Assembly: GCA_002286855.1 (NCBI GenBank)
Contig: NRSV01000055.1
Coordinates: forward strand, 1 to 64,000
Source: Bipolaris cookei
Taxonomy: Eukaryota > Ascomycota > Dothideomycetes > Pleosporales > Pleosporaceae
Direction of reading: 5' to 3'
DNA length: 64,000 bases
Shown here: positions 41,998 to 54,212 of the stretch, one piece after another
Layout: every line of letters starts with the position of its first letter
Numbering within the stretch: position 1 is the first letter of the stretch
Made by a program: the position numbers and the translations under genes
The notes under the pieces: model-generated
Databases searched by the model: none
What the model was told of the DNA's origin: nothing
What the model saw: only the letters and a program-made list of their open reading frames with translations

Positions 41998-42863
41998 GAC
42001 ATGGAGAAGGTGTTATCTAGTACACTGTATTTCTCGTGGTGTTTTAGCTCATCAACAAGGTTAGGGCTGAAACGACGTAAGTTGTAGCATTGCTATCAAA
42101 GTACAGTGAAGCAGTGCCTTTGGGGGGCTGGCCTTTGAAGAGGCTTTGCTAAGCTCCACCCGTTTAGCTCTCATTGGTGGGTTGTAATCCGACGAGCAAC
42201 GCGGTGTGCAGTTGCAATCTGCAAGCGTTTTCTGTCGGCCCGCTGAGCTGCGCATGCGCACGTGAATATTACACATTTTGAACTTGCACAGCACACATAA
42301 CAGGGACTTCGTTATTGCCATTCCTCCGACTTGATTCCGAGCAGCCAAGAATAATGAGTTAGACCAATGATACAGGACCAGAGTAAACAACATTCCTGGG
42401 ACCAAGTTGCATGACACCACAGCAGAGCAGCCACGACGTGAGACGAGAGAGGTGGTAGGGGAAAGTTTAGCGTGGGTGGCACGTGCACGAGATCGAGATT
42501 TGAACGTCGTGGGCAAATGCCATGTTGAAAGCTGAAAAGGCCAGTGCGGCCACAATCGAGCCCCCGCGCATTAGCCCCTCGGCAGGAATGCCGGTGCAGG
42601 TTGCGGTAGGTGATTTACAGCGTAAATCACCCTGACCAGCCGCCTAGCTTGTCCTGCTTTCTGTTAACTGTCACTAACTGCTCCTTCTGCGTCCGTATCT
42701 CAAGGGTGCTGTTCATCGATGCGAAGCCCTCCCAGACGGGGCATGCACCCACCACCGGCTCTGCAACAACCACTCCTGGTGCACATCCCGCGCCGCCCGT
42801 GCCCGTCTCGGGCCTCCTTGTTCGTTCCCGGTGCAACCACGGCGTTTTCCACGTAGATCCGCC
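41998..42863. other. Intergenic upstream of the histidine kinase
   Basis: This is the 3' flank of RPC53 and the promoter and leader of the next gene. The stretch 42600-42860 is C/T-rich and leader-like. GGTGATTTACAG and CTGTAAATCACC-like sequence (42606-42633) forms a short palindrome. No gene is supported. Confidence 0.55.
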
Positions 42864-45800
42864 ATGGGGGATGTGGATATCCGTCAGCTCTTCGACAGCG
42901 ACCCTCGACCAACTTTTGTTGTTGACTGCGAATCCCCTTCATCCGCCATCTGCCATGTCAATGTCGCCTTGCTGGCTATTCCACACATAGCCCTATCGCT
43001 TAGTTCCCACAACGCATTAAGAGACTGGTGGGATCCTCTGAGCCTCAGTTCCGCTCGCCACCAAAATGAGTTCTGCCATGGTAGATACCGGTGGGCCAAG
43101 TTTGTCGTCTGCCGTCGCTGGCTCGTCGTTACCATTGTTCAGCAGCCACTCCCTTTGCTCGAGCAACCAAGCAGCTTTTCAGAGCCCGCAAAGCTATCTC
43201 GTATTGTCTCCCCTCCCTGGGGATCTCAGCCAGATACCATCTTCACTGTCAAAATCCAGTCGCCAGAGTTACGCCAACACATTGAACGCATCCGCAAAGT
43301 TGACTGGTCAAAAACATCTCTAGGCCCTATAAGCAACTGGGGATATGAGCTCAACCTACTTGTGACGACTTTGATGCTGGAAACCCGCCCAACCGCTCTC
43401 TTCCTCGGACCCGAGCGGACCATCTTGTACAATCTCGCCTATGGCACCATCAGTGGGTCGAGACACCCTGCCATACTGGGTCAGAGTATCCTAGATGCAT
43501 GGTGTGTTGGGCACCACGACCCGGGATCAAGCTTTACTGACAAACCAACAGGCCTGAGCTTGCAGATCCCATTTCAACAACCATGGACCGCTCAGAGCAA
43601 ACACACTTTGCTGATGTCCCTGAAGAGGAATTTCACTTCATGGTCGAAAGAAATGGTTTCGTTGAAGAAGTTTTCTTCATATGGAGCCTTGTACCGCTTG
43701 TCGGTGTCGGCGACATTACCGGCATGTACTCCATCGTGACAGAGGTCACGAAACAGAGGTAACCACTTCGTATTCTTCGCCAAAAAACCCATAATTAATC
43801 ATACCGATCCAGGCTGCTCGAGCGTCGCGTCAATGCTTTGTTAAGGATCGGCCAATTAGCCAGCAAAGCAAGAACAACCAAAGAGTTTTGGGCTCAGGTA
43901 GGCCAAGCTATTCAGCCATCTGAGTATGACTTTCCGACCGCCATTTTGTACTCAAATTCTGAGTTGAATGAGGTACCAGAGGCTGCAGATGTTAAGACTG
44001 GGCTGCCACGTAGATGCACTCTGCAATGGACCATCGGATATAAGCCCGACCACTCTGACATACCTCAGCATCTGGATCTAGACCAGGGTACTGGCTTGGC
44101 TCGCGCTTTTTCTGCCAGTATAAGAGACGGGCCTGAAGCGCTTTATGAGAAGCAGGATGGTATATTGCCAATGTCATTGTACACAGATCTTGAAAAGCGC
44201 GGTTTTGGAGACCTACTGAAAGTCTTCCTTGTCCTTCCAATACGGACTTATGACGACAACATTGTAGCATTCCTTCTTATTGGGCTTAACACTCGTCGGC
44301 CATATGATGACGAATACAAGGATTGGATCAGTGTCTTCTCCAATTTGCTGGGAGCTTCTGCTGCGCTAGTGGCACTACACGAAGAGGAGGTACGAAGACG
44401 CAAACTGCAAGAGGAACAAGCCGCCCGAGATCGCGAAGCCCTTAATGCTGAAGTTGCAACTCTTGCAAAGGAAGCTAATAATGCCGTGGAAAAACTTCGC
44501 AACTTCCATGAGATTGCAGACCAACTCGGACTAGGGTACTTTGAGATTGGTGTTGATGGGATGCTGGTACATGCCAATGTAAGGGTCCGAATTGCAGCCT
44601 GTCAACATCGGCTGATGCAACAACAGGAAACACACTTTGTTCAAACCGGTCATCAGAGAGAGTTTGCAAATTGCCCACCTTTTGCGTTCAAGCAATGTAT
44701 TCACGAAGATGACGTAGCCATGGTCGAGGATCAATGGAAGACTTTGATAGCGGGAGAACCAGCTACATTTGAGATTCGTTGGAAGAGACATTTGAATCAA
44801 GAGAAAAGAGACAAGAAGGCTAGTGACGATTATCTTTGGACGCTCTCGGCTTGTGTACCTATCAAAGACGCAGATGGGATCGTTACAGGCGTCTTTGGCT
44901 GCAATACCGACATTTCTGCCCAGAAAGAGGCGACTGAAGCTGCGATCATGCGCTCAGAGGCAGAACGGCGCTTAGCCAGTTTCACGGAGTTGGCACCAGT
45001 CGGTCTATATCACCTGAACCAGGATCTGTCAATGAGATACTGCAACGATCAGTGGTTCCGTATCACCGGTCATGACAAAGTCCCCATGGATCAGGTAGAC
45101 TGGCGAAATATTGTTGATGAAGACCGGATAGAGGCCTGCTATCGCGACGTAGACATGACCAGATATAAGCAAGGGCCACATACATTTTCAACCCATCTCA
45201 AGAAACAATGGACGGGACCAGATGGAGTCACGACACCAACCTGGATCCTGGTAACAGCCACTGCGTATGCAGATGGCACCATCATGGGGACAATGACGGA
45301 TATTTCGCAGCTGAAGTGGGCCGAGTCGATTCAAAAGACCAGAGTTGAAGAAGCGCTCGAGTCGAAGAGGCAGCAAGAAAACTTCATTGATATGACGAGT
45401 CATGAGGTAAGTGACTCTTACAGACTTTGTGTGCATCGAAAACTGACTGTCAGCGACGCAGATGCGCAATCCATTGAGCGCAATGGTGCAATGTGCCGAC
45501 TCTATCATGGGCTCACTAAGCGAGATGAAAGCTCTCGTGCAAGGCGAAGCCGTCGCTGCGCAGCCCGACCAACGAGCACAGCTAGAAGACCTCATTAATG
45601 GCAGTCTAGACGCTATCGATACGATACAGGCATGCGCCACACATCAAAGACGGATTGTCGACGACATCCTTACTCTCTCAAAGCTCGACTCGAAGCTTCT
45701 GGTTATCAGTCCTCTGGTGCTGCAGCCCGCGACACTTTTACGAGACGCATACAAAATGTTCAAAGACGAAGCCAACAAAGTTGGCGTCGCCCTCGAAGTG

Positions 45801-46935
45801 CGGTGTGACCCTTCGATTGAGGAAATGGAGATTAACTGGGCAGTCTTGGATCCGAGTCGTGTTCTTCAAATTCTCGTAAATCTACTGACCAACGCTATCA
45901 AGTTTACGAAGGATCAAGAAACACGAAAGGTCGAAGTCATTATGGGTGCTTCTCGGGAGGCACAAAAGATGCCAGAGATCGAGTATGTGCCACAAGAAGC
46001 CCTACGAAGGGATTTTCTTGCTCAAGCTGAAGAGGACCATGCGGGCGAAGTGTTCTACCTCAACTTCACAGTCAGGGACACTGGATGTGGGCTCTCGCCT
46101 GAACACAAGGCTAAACTCTTTCTTCGATTTTCACAAGCCACACCAAAGACACACGTCCAGGTATTATTCTGTTACATCTCCTTTGTCGTTCTTATGAGTA
46201 CACTAACAACCACTTTAGTATGGTGGGACAGGCCTTGGTCTCTTCATATCCCGGGAACTCACCGAACTGCAAGGTGGCAGCATTGGTGTGGCCTCTGACC
46301 AGAACATTGGATCTACATTTTCCTTTTACATCAAATCACGGCGTGCAACACCACCTCGAGCCAAACGCACGGCCGTAGACGGAAACCCTACTCTTAACGG
46401 CGAGCCATCCACGGGCACCAATGCTGACATCATTGGAGACATGAATGGCAACTATGAGGCTGTAGTGGTGGATGCGCTCTCGTTGCCAGAAGCGGAAGAA
46501 GTCATGGAAGTAGAGAAGCAGCATTACGACATCCTCGTTGTAGAAGACAATCTGATTAACCAGCGGGTTCTGTCCGCTCAACTAAAGAAACTAGGCCACA
46601 CGGTGCACGTTGCAAACCACGGCGTTGAGGCCCTGTCCCATTTATCACAAACGCCATTTTCACCCGCGCCTACTGCTTCGCCCTCGGTCCCTCTCAGCGT
46701 TGTGCTCATGGACATTGAGATGCCCGTCATGGACGGACTGACGTGTACGCGGAGGATCCGAGAGATGGAGGCAGATGGCGAGTTGAGTGGACATGTACCG
46801 ATTATTGCAGTCAGTGCCAACGCGAGACAAGAACAAGTGGAACTGGCCAAGAGCGCGGGCGTCGATGGCGCAATATGCAAGCCTTTCCGCGTTCCCGAGT
46901 TGATGGGCTTGATTGAAGGGCTAGGCATTAAGTAA
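42864..46935 (+). CDS. Hybrid histidine kinase with PAS-like domains and receiver
   Basis: Five exons: 42864-43501, 43552-43758, 43813-45406, 45462-46160 and 46219-46935 (introns 50, 54, 55 and 58 nt); 1284 aa. It should autophosphorylate a His and pass phosphate to its own receiver, feeding an HPt-response regulator relay. Order: an N-terminal FDSDPRPTFVVD region, PAS/GAF-like segments (GYFEIGVDGML; APVGLYHLNQDLSMRYCNDQWFR), then the H-box at the exon join (DMTSHEMRNPLSAM, His812). After it come the N-box (LVNLLTNAIKF, about 950), DTGCGL (about 1018) and GGTGLGL (about 1048). The receiver (DILVVEDN ... VLMDIEMPVMDG) has phospho-acceptor Asp1211 and a Lys in ICKPF. No transmembrane segment is evident, so it is probably cytosolic. 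The exact fungal HHK group is not assigned. Confidence 0.93.
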
Positions 46936-47075
46936 GAGAGGCTGATAGTCAAAGGCAGAGCAAACGACGCGATGGTAGGCGCAGGCGCAGGCAGCATGGA
47001 CACCGTCGTAGTTCCTGGGCTAGACAATGAACGTAATAGAGATTCAAAGAAACGTCCGGGCCCCCGCCTCTTGAG

Positions 47076-47530
47076 ACGCGTCCGAGCACACGTCGTCTGG
47101 TCAACTGCAGGTCGTGGGGACTGGGTAGTGACGCCATGGAAACCTTCAACAGATCTTGAGGGTGTGTGCACAATGCAGGGGGGGCACTCACTCGTCTGAA
47201 GGGGGCTCGAAATGGATCAAAGACAAAGTGGAAGTGTGAGCCAGCCACTTAACGCGTCGAGTAACGCGTTGTCTCTGGCAATACGTCGCCCGAGTGTCAT
47301 GGTCAGCCATTGGCAGATCCTCGTCAGCGAAAAATCTTATCTGATCCGAGGCCGGCACGAGCAAAAGACCATTGTGCAGCCAGTGCGGACTAGCAGACGG
47401 CCTAATTGTGGTTTCAAATGCATTTCCAAGACTGATATCAGCCGCCAGGCCCCAGGGCCTAGCTGCTCATGGAAACGGCCCTTGCATGTTGTGGTGGGGA
47501 CAGGTCGAATCGTAGCGCGTTGCGACGCGT
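47076..47530. promoter_or_regulatory. Four MCB-type ACGCGT motifs upstream of RNR small subunit
   Basis: Exact ACGCGT hexamers occur at 47076-47081, 47252-47257, 47264-47269 and 47525-47530, between the histidine kinase stop and the RNR start. The first lies 140 bp after the kinase stop. ACGCGT is the MluI cell-cycle box bound by MBF (Mbp1/Swi6 type), which drives ribonucleotide reductase genes at G1/S in yeasts. Function here is inferred. Confidence 0.55.
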
Positions 47531-47972
47531 CTGGGTTTTGGCACAGGCTGTGGCTGGGCACGCAGCTGAGCGACCATTTTGCAATTCCTACACGTCTGGG
47601 GAGGAAAAACATGAGCAATATGGGTGTCATTGGACTGCATTCAGGCACAATGTTGCGCATGCCTACCTAATTCCTCTACCTTTGTGGTGAAAGGGCTGGG
47701 AAAAGCATGGTGATGGGTGTTGCGAACGCATGAGCTCATAGCGCACTTTTCGCGTCGAGGGGGCACTAGCGGCTGTAAGCGCGATCGCCCTGTCACGTGC
47801 TCGCGAGTGAACGCGGATTTATAGAGTGAGCGCGTCTCTTCTCTGTCCCTCTCGACACTACAACGCACCACTTCTCACAAGCACATCTACTCGTCTTGTC
47901 TTCTCCACGCTTGTGTCTTTCTACACTCGACCCAGCGCATTATTATCAACTTTTTTCTTCGCGTCACACACA

Positions 47973-49397
47973 ATGTCTGCTCTTCAGTCCACACCTTCCA
48001 AGCAGGTACGTCACGGTACATGCGGGACATGTACTTGTACGCGACGCGTCTATACTAACGCGTCATACAGGCAGCATCTGCAATTGAGTCTCTCAAGATG
48101 ACCAACTCACCCGCAAAGACACTCGACTTCTCGGACTCGGACAAGGAAAACGTTTTCAAGCCCATTGTCGGCATTCCAGATGACTTCGACGCCGACGTCG
48201 AGGACGTCAAGCCTACAGTCGCGTCTACCATTAAGCCGGAGGAGGCACACGAGCCCCTCCTTCAAGAGAACCCGGGACGCTTTGTCCTCTTCCCCATCAA
48301 GTACCACGATGTAAGTTTTTCCACTTTACGCGTCTGGAGGCGCGTCAGTCAAGTTTCCACCATGACTCATGCTAATTGATTCTTCACAGGTCTGGCAAAT
48401 GTACAAGAAGGCCGAGGCTTCTTTCTGGACCGCCGAAGAGATCGATCTCTCCAAGGATCTCCACGATTGGAACAAGCGTCTCAACGACGACGAGCGCTTC
48501 TTCATCTCCCACGTCCTCGCCTTTTTCGCCGCGTCCGATGGCATCGTCAACGAGAACCTGGTCGAGCGTTTCTCGAGCGAAGTACAAATCCCTGAGGCAC
48601 GATGCTTCTACGGCTTCCAGATCATGATGGAGAATGTCCACTCCGAGACCTACTCCCTGCTCATCGACACATACATTAGCGAGCCAAGGCAACGCCAGTA
48701 CCTTTTCAACGCCATTGACAACAGTAAGTTGCCCCTCAACGCGCTTCAATTACGCGTCTAACGTGTCATAGTTCCATGCATCCGCAAGAAGGCCGACTGG
48801 GCTCTGCGATGGATCTCTGACAAGAACTCGACCTTTGCCAACCGTCTCGTCGCATTCGCTGCCGTTGAGGGTATCTTCTTCAGTGGATCCTTCGCATCCA
48901 TCTTCTGGCTCAAGAAGCGTGGTCTGATGCCTGGTCTTACCTTCTCCAACGAGCTCATCTCTCGTGACGAGGGCATGCACACCGACTTCGCCTGTCTGCT
49001 CTTCTCTCTTCTCAACACCCGCCCTAGCAAGGAGTCTGTTCAGACGATCATCACTGAGGCTGTTGCGATCGAGCAAGAGTTTCTCAGCGACGCACTGCCA
49101 TGCGCCCTGCTCGGCATGAACGCCAAGCTCATGTGCCAGTACATTGAGTTCGTTGCTGATCGTCTGCTGCTCGCTCTGGGCAACACCAAGGTCTACCACG
49201 CCACGAACCCCTTTGACTTCATGGAGAACATCTCGCTTGCTGGCAAGACCAACTTCTTCGAGAAGCGTGTCGGTGACTACCAGAAGGCTGGTGTCATGGC
49301 GAGCACAAAGAAGCACGAGCAGAAGGAGGGCTCATCATCGCCTGCACCTGAGCCCCAAGGCCAGTCTGGCGACTTCTGCTTCGACGAGGACTTTTAG
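47973..49397 (+). CDS. RNR2: Ribonucleoside-diphosphate reductase small subunit
   Basis: Four exons: 47973-48005, 48071-48310, 48390-48723 and 48772-49397 (introns 65, 79 and 48 nt); 410 aa. It makes the tyrosyl radical used by the large subunit to reduce ribonucleotides to deoxyribonucleotides. All class Ia residues are present: metal ligands Asp141 (AASDGIV), Glu172 and His175 (MENVHSETY), Glu235 (AAVEGIFFS), Glu269 and His272 (RDEGMHTDF), and radical Tyr179. The C-terminal FCFDEDF tail is the large-subunit binding peptide. These residues show it is the catalytic subunit and not the Rnr4-type partner. Exon 1 codes only 11 residues. All three introns carry ACGCGT motifs (see separate entry). 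Confidence 0.97.
48044..48757. promoter_or_regulatory. MCB (ACGCGT) motifs inside all three RNR2 introns
   Basis: Exact ACGCGT occurs at 48044-48049 and 48058-48063 (intron 1), 48328-48333 (intron 2) and 48752-48757 (intron 3). A GCGCGTC variant is at 48340-48346. In intron 1 the second motif overlaps the branch-point-like CTAAC (ctaACGCGT). In intron 3 CTAAC follows directly. Four exact hexamers in 192 intron bases is far above chance (roughly 0.05 expected). They may act as intronic MBF sites. Confidence 0.55.
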
Positions 49398-50368
49398 ACG
49401 CCTCACTTTATTTCCTTGCCTTGTTTCTATTATCTAATTCCTGTATATCACCACCCTAGACGCTGGTGCCGGACATCATCTGTCTGCATCTTCTGGTCTT
49501 TGCATTGCTGGAGTCTCCGATACTCCTTGAACATTGGCGCCATGGCGTAGTTGATTATTTGAGCAAGACTCTGGATGTGCGACGCGGCTGGGTATGTATT
49601 TTGCACGCGATGGATCAACGACCTATATCCCCCACTGAATAATTACGAATACAATATCTCAATCATTGAAACCTTGGACCAATTGTGATATCTGCTAGTT
49701 TCTTTTTGATAACTATTCCTGGCAGTGCGCGTGGCTTTGGTCCCACGAGGCCGAAAAGCCTTGGCGTGCTTGATCTCACGCAAGCTTCGTGTGAATCATG
49801 ACCATCGCCCCTACCGATCTTCATGGTGCATATCGTCTCAGCATGGCAGACCCGCCATCCTTCACTCCTCTTTGCCCGTCCCTTGCTTTTCTATGCAATC
49901 GAATCCAAGGTGCAATTCACATGACGTCACTCATCCAAGTGTCGTTATCGTGCCGAGGCTATCGTGATCCAAATCAGCACAAGCGAATCGGCCGCCTGTA
50001 TGCAGTTTCGCGGCACGCCAAGCCTATCACTCGAGGTTCATTTCATGACCCATTCGCCTCGGACAAAATTGCCAGGCATGCCCTTTCCAGCCGCGCAGCA
50101 CGTTTGCAGAGGGCCGGATATAATGTGCATGACAGTAGCTGCCAACTAGGTTATCAACATCCGTGGCCCTCCGCAAAGACGACGCTTGACAAAGTTTGGG
50201 CCTTACGCCTCTGGAATCTTCGCTTACTGTTCCTGCGCATCCAACGCATTGCCCGGGTACAGCTCACCTATATTCCTTAGGCCAACACATACCTCGTGTG
50301 TTGTATGTGCTTTGCAATCTACTACATCAAAGCCCGCGTAGATTCATGTCGCACTGTCACATGTACAC
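49398..50368. other. Intergenic
   Basis: This is the RNR2 3' flank followed by about 700 bp with short overlapping frames and no family resemblance. The last 100 bp lead into the start at 50369. No RNA gene or repeat was seen. Confidence 0.55.
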
Positions 50369-53260
50369 ATGGCCGATGCAATCCCCAAGATCATCACCAC
50401 GCCTGCCGGTCGAAGCGCCGCTCTCCAGAGGCAGGAAACTGCATCCTCGACTACGATTGACGGTAACTCTTCACACCTCGCTATTCGGGGAGTCGAATCA
50501 CTAACACTGAAGTCCCACATAGCGCCTTTGTCGAACAAGAAACTTGTCGCAAAGCTGAGAAGCCCTACAGCATCACCTGCGCAGCAACATAATGATGCGC
50601 AACAAAATGGAGGAAGTTTGATGGGTGCGACAGGATTGTCGGAAACGCCCCTGGACCCGCTCTCGCAAGTATGTTTTTGAGGATTGCCTCTGCGCTGACA
50701 CGGAATACTACTAATGCAGTCGTGTTTAGCAAATCTTCAATAGAACAAATACGTCACCTGCGGCTCAGAAGCTTCGGTCGCAGAATTCGGAGCCCGTCGC
50801 AAGTCAATTACCGAGAGAGTCAAGTGATATTGGCATGGATAAGGTTAGTGGTGAGACAGCTCGCGGCGCTGGTGGGAATAAGGCCGAAAAGAAGTAAGTG
50901 CTTGCGAGTACGAGGTAAGGCGACCGATAAACGAGGCTGACGACTTTCCTAGAAAAGTGTCGTTTCTTAGTCGCTTTATGGGCAGCACCAAGAAAAAGAG
51001 CAGCCCGGACGGTACAAGTGATAATGGCTCCGAACCAGACGACCTACGTCACGAGGGTATGAATGCCCAGCTCTATGTCAACAACCTCAGTTTCAGTCCA
51101 AAAATCCCGCAACCCCCGGCATACATCAAAGTGAGGGCAAAGTTTAAGAAGGAGAAGGAGTTTGATCGCGTCTTTCTCGCACAAGAGCTGCGATCTGGGT
51201 CAGGAAGGAAAAGTCCGCCGGCTGCTGGATCAAACCCAGCGCCCCAATCCGGATCCGCAGCTACACACAATCCGATCTGGGCCGTTGAATTCAGCAAGGA
51301 TGGAAGATATCTTGCTGTGGGTGGACAGGATAGGGTGATTAGGGTATGGGCCGTAATAGACAGTCCAGAACGACGTCGAGCCCACGAAAACACTGAAAGA
51401 GATCCACATGCGCATCATGGGGAGGCCAAGCACCTCAGTGCACCAGTGTTCGAGCAGAAGCCAATTCGTGAATACCAAGGACATACGTCGACTATCTTGG
51501 ATTTGAGCTGGAGTAAGGTATGTTGTGAGATGATAAACTACCAAAACGGTGTTATTAACAAGCAAAAGAATAATTTCCTCTTATCTTCATCAATGGACAA
51601 GACTGTACGCCTGTGGCACATAAGCCGCGACGACAACTTGTGCACGTTCAAACATTCCGACTTTGTGCCTTCGATACAGTTCCATCCGACAGATGATCGA
51701 TTTTTCCTCGCTGGATCCTTGGACGCGAAATTACGGCTTTGGAGTATCCCAGATAAAAGTGTCGCATACTCAACGACAGCTCCAGACATGATCACATCAG
51801 TCGCCTTTACACCCGACGGAAAGACGTGTATGGCGGGCACGCTTGGCGGGCTTTGCCTGTTCTACGATACCGAGGGCTTAAAGTGGCAGGCGCAGCTCCA
51901 TGTCAAATCGACCAGAGGTCAGAATGCAAAGGGCAGTAAAATCACAGGGATTCAGGCAACGTATTGGCCACCGGGTAGCGAGGATGGTGAAATTAAACTG
52001 CTGGTGTCGAGCAATGATTCAAGACTGCGGATATACAATATGAAGGACAAGACGCTGGAGATGAAGTTCCGTGGTCATCAAAACATGTGCAGCCAAATTC
52101 GAGCAACTTTCGCTGATGGCACCGGACACATTGTGTGCGGAAGTGAGGACCGTAAAACATACATTTGGTCGACATCCGCGCTGGAAGGCGGCGAGAAGAG
52201 GGACCAGCGACCAATGGAAATGTTCGAAGCTCACAATTCAATCACAACTTGTGCGATCATCGCACCCATGCAGACAAGACGGCTTCTGAGCGCGTCAGAA
52301 GACCCGATCTTTGACCTTTGTAATCCACCACCGGTTACCTTGGTTTCAAAAGCAGAGTCTGTAATATCATCGCGAGCGCCTACAGAGACAGGATCAGCGC
52401 ATCTGACACCTGCACCTACAGACACGCAGTTCAAGAAGGCAGCGGGGAGTCCAGCATATATCGCGCGCTCTGCACATCGCGGAGGCAACATTATTGTCAC
52501 AGCAGACTATACTGGTGCTCTCAAGGTGTTTCGACAGGACTGCGCGTTTCAGAAGCGCATACGACAGAGTGAGCAGTGGGACACTACTTCAATGAAGCGG
52601 GCACCAGTCATCGGTCGACCAAGCAGCATAATCTCACGTACCAGCCGGTCTCGACGAGACAGTGTATCTACACAGCCACCGAACGATCGCATCATGACAT
52701 GGCAACAAGACATAACGCACGGCAGCACCGATTCCGGCACCTCCCTCTCCATCCGCAGCGCCTCACCCCGAAAGTCCCTCGCAGCACTAAACCCAAACAC
52801 CTCACCCTCATCCCGCCCCCACTCCCCCGTCCTTCATCCCACAAAAACAAACGACACTCATACGACCCAAGACACCCACGACATACGACCCACAGACACC
52901 CCCGGCACCTCCAGCTCCCGCGACCGCAGCACAACCCCCATCTACAGCACCACCCACTCCTCCGCCTCCTCCCTGCACAAACACCCCGAAAAAGACGACT
53001 GCGACGCTGATCCTCCTGCCCCCAGCGACGACGACAATACAAACCCCCTCCTCCAACTCTCTGACCCAGTTTCTAATCCTCTGGCGCTACTTAATGGTCA
53101 AAGCTGGCTGTTTTGGACTAGTAACGCTAAGAAACCTATGGGTGGGGGGAGTGCGAGTTCAAGACCGGATTTGCTGGGGAGAACGAGCTCGACGAGTCAG
53201 ATTAGTAGGCTTACCGATGAGCGGAGTGAGGCGTCGTTTGAGGAAGGGGGGAGGAGGTAA
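50369..53260 (+). CDS. WD40-repeat protein, WDR44/DGR2-like
   Basis: Four exons: 50369-50668, 50730-50893, 50953-51517 and 51569-53260 (introns 61, 59 and 51 nt); 906 aa. The N-terminal 200 residues are disordered with basic stretches (FMGSTKKKSS). WD40 repeats follow: AVEFSKDGRYLAVGGQDRVI, LSSSMDKTVRLWH, FLAGSLDAKLRLW, SVAFTPDGKTCMAGT, IVCGSEDRKTYIW and IIVTADYTGALKVF. This one-propeller layout with long insertions resembles mammalian WDR44 (a Rab11 effector) and yeast Dgr2. A link to membrane traffic is inferred from that resemblance. The C-terminus is Ser/Thr/Pro/His-rich. The third intron is a multiple of three without stops. Removing it gives LSWSKNNFLLSSS, as the repeat requires. Confidence 0.9.
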
Positions 53261-53709
53261 GCATAGGTATTGTGTAGTAGATGTTTTGCATGTGATTTTT
53301 TGAGGCTATTTTCTTTTTAGTTCACTTTGTTTTTTTTTAATCTTTTTGGGGTAGTTCTGGCTAGAGGGGTTTTTGGTAAGGGATGCATAGACATGTGGGA
53401 TGAATGGAATATATTTTTGTTGTTGTTTGGTTGTGAGGAGCGTGAATGAGTTTGTGGAATGTGCTTGTGTGTATTTTCCCCCCTGCCCTTATTCCTCATG
53501 CGTTACCATCAGCCTACCATTGAAGTAAAGTAAGTTATTCTGCAAGGCATAAACAAAAAGGGAACTTTGTCGTTACCAGATATTGTTGTCAGGTGAGGTG
53601 AGTGAATATCCGTCTAGCGAAAAATCTGCAGCCCACGCGCATGATACCGACGTTATACAATTATATTCGACTCGGACTTGTTAAAAAGAGTATCCCATGC
53701 CTAATACCG
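53261..53709. other. Intergenic, T-rich
   Basis: 3' flank of the WD40 gene, with T-rich and GT-rich plus strand to about 53480. No gene is supported. Confidence 0.6.
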
Positions 53710-53718
53710 AAAAAAAAA
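53710..53718 (-). terminator. RNA polymerase III terminator of tRNA-Arg
   Basis: Nine A on the plus strand give a run of nine T on the minus strand immediately 3' of the tRNA. This is the standard Pol III stop signal. Confidence 0.85.
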
Positions 53719-53800
53719 TGACCTAACCAGGGGTCGAACCTGGAATCTCTTGATATCGAATGAATCGTAGTCAAGCGCCTTGCCATTGGGCCATTAGGCC
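53719..53800 (-). tRNA. tRNA-Arg(ACG) with a 10-nt intron
   Basis: On the minus strand the acceptor stem GGCCTAA pairs with TTAGGTC (one G-T), with discriminator A. The D-arm/A-box is TGGCCCAATGG. The anticodon stem is CTTGA/TCAAG. The T-arm is CCAGG-TTCGACC-CCTGG. The anticodon loop starts C-T-ACG-A and then contains about ten extra bases before the last loop base, the standard position 37/38 for a nuclear tRNA intron. Without it the molecule is 72 nt. It decodes CGU and, after A34-to-I editing, CGC and CGA. Confidence 0.93.
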
Positions 53801-54212
53801 GATTGTTGAATTGATGAAAAGAATTAAATTTAACTCACCTATAATTACTAGTTCAAAGATATAAAGAATCAGGATATTCAACCAATAAATTTTCAATCGC
53901 AGCCCTTTTCAACAGCGTGAAAACTTTTTCACAGGGTACTCATCCCACCTCCCGTCCACACAATCGCCCTGTGGAGTCACAAACCTCATCCAAATCCCGC
54001 TAATCCTAATCCGACCATAGCTTATCCCAACCCCTGTCCGTATACCTCCATCTCCCGGTCGCGCGCGCCATCACAACTGGCTACCCCATCAACGCGCGAA
54101 ACCACCGAACCTCTGCACTTCCCCCCCCCCTTCAAAAAAAACAAAACAAAAAGAAGGAGCCCGGAAGACGAGGATATAGAGTACAAAGACGAGAAGGGTT
54201 CAAGGAGAAAAG
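53801..54212. other. Intergenic upstream of 54213
   Basis: This is the upstream region of the tRNA (its promoter is internal) and the promoter of the next gene. It has a C-run (54120-54130) and an A-rich run at 54131-54155. No other feature was seen. Confidence 0.6.
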
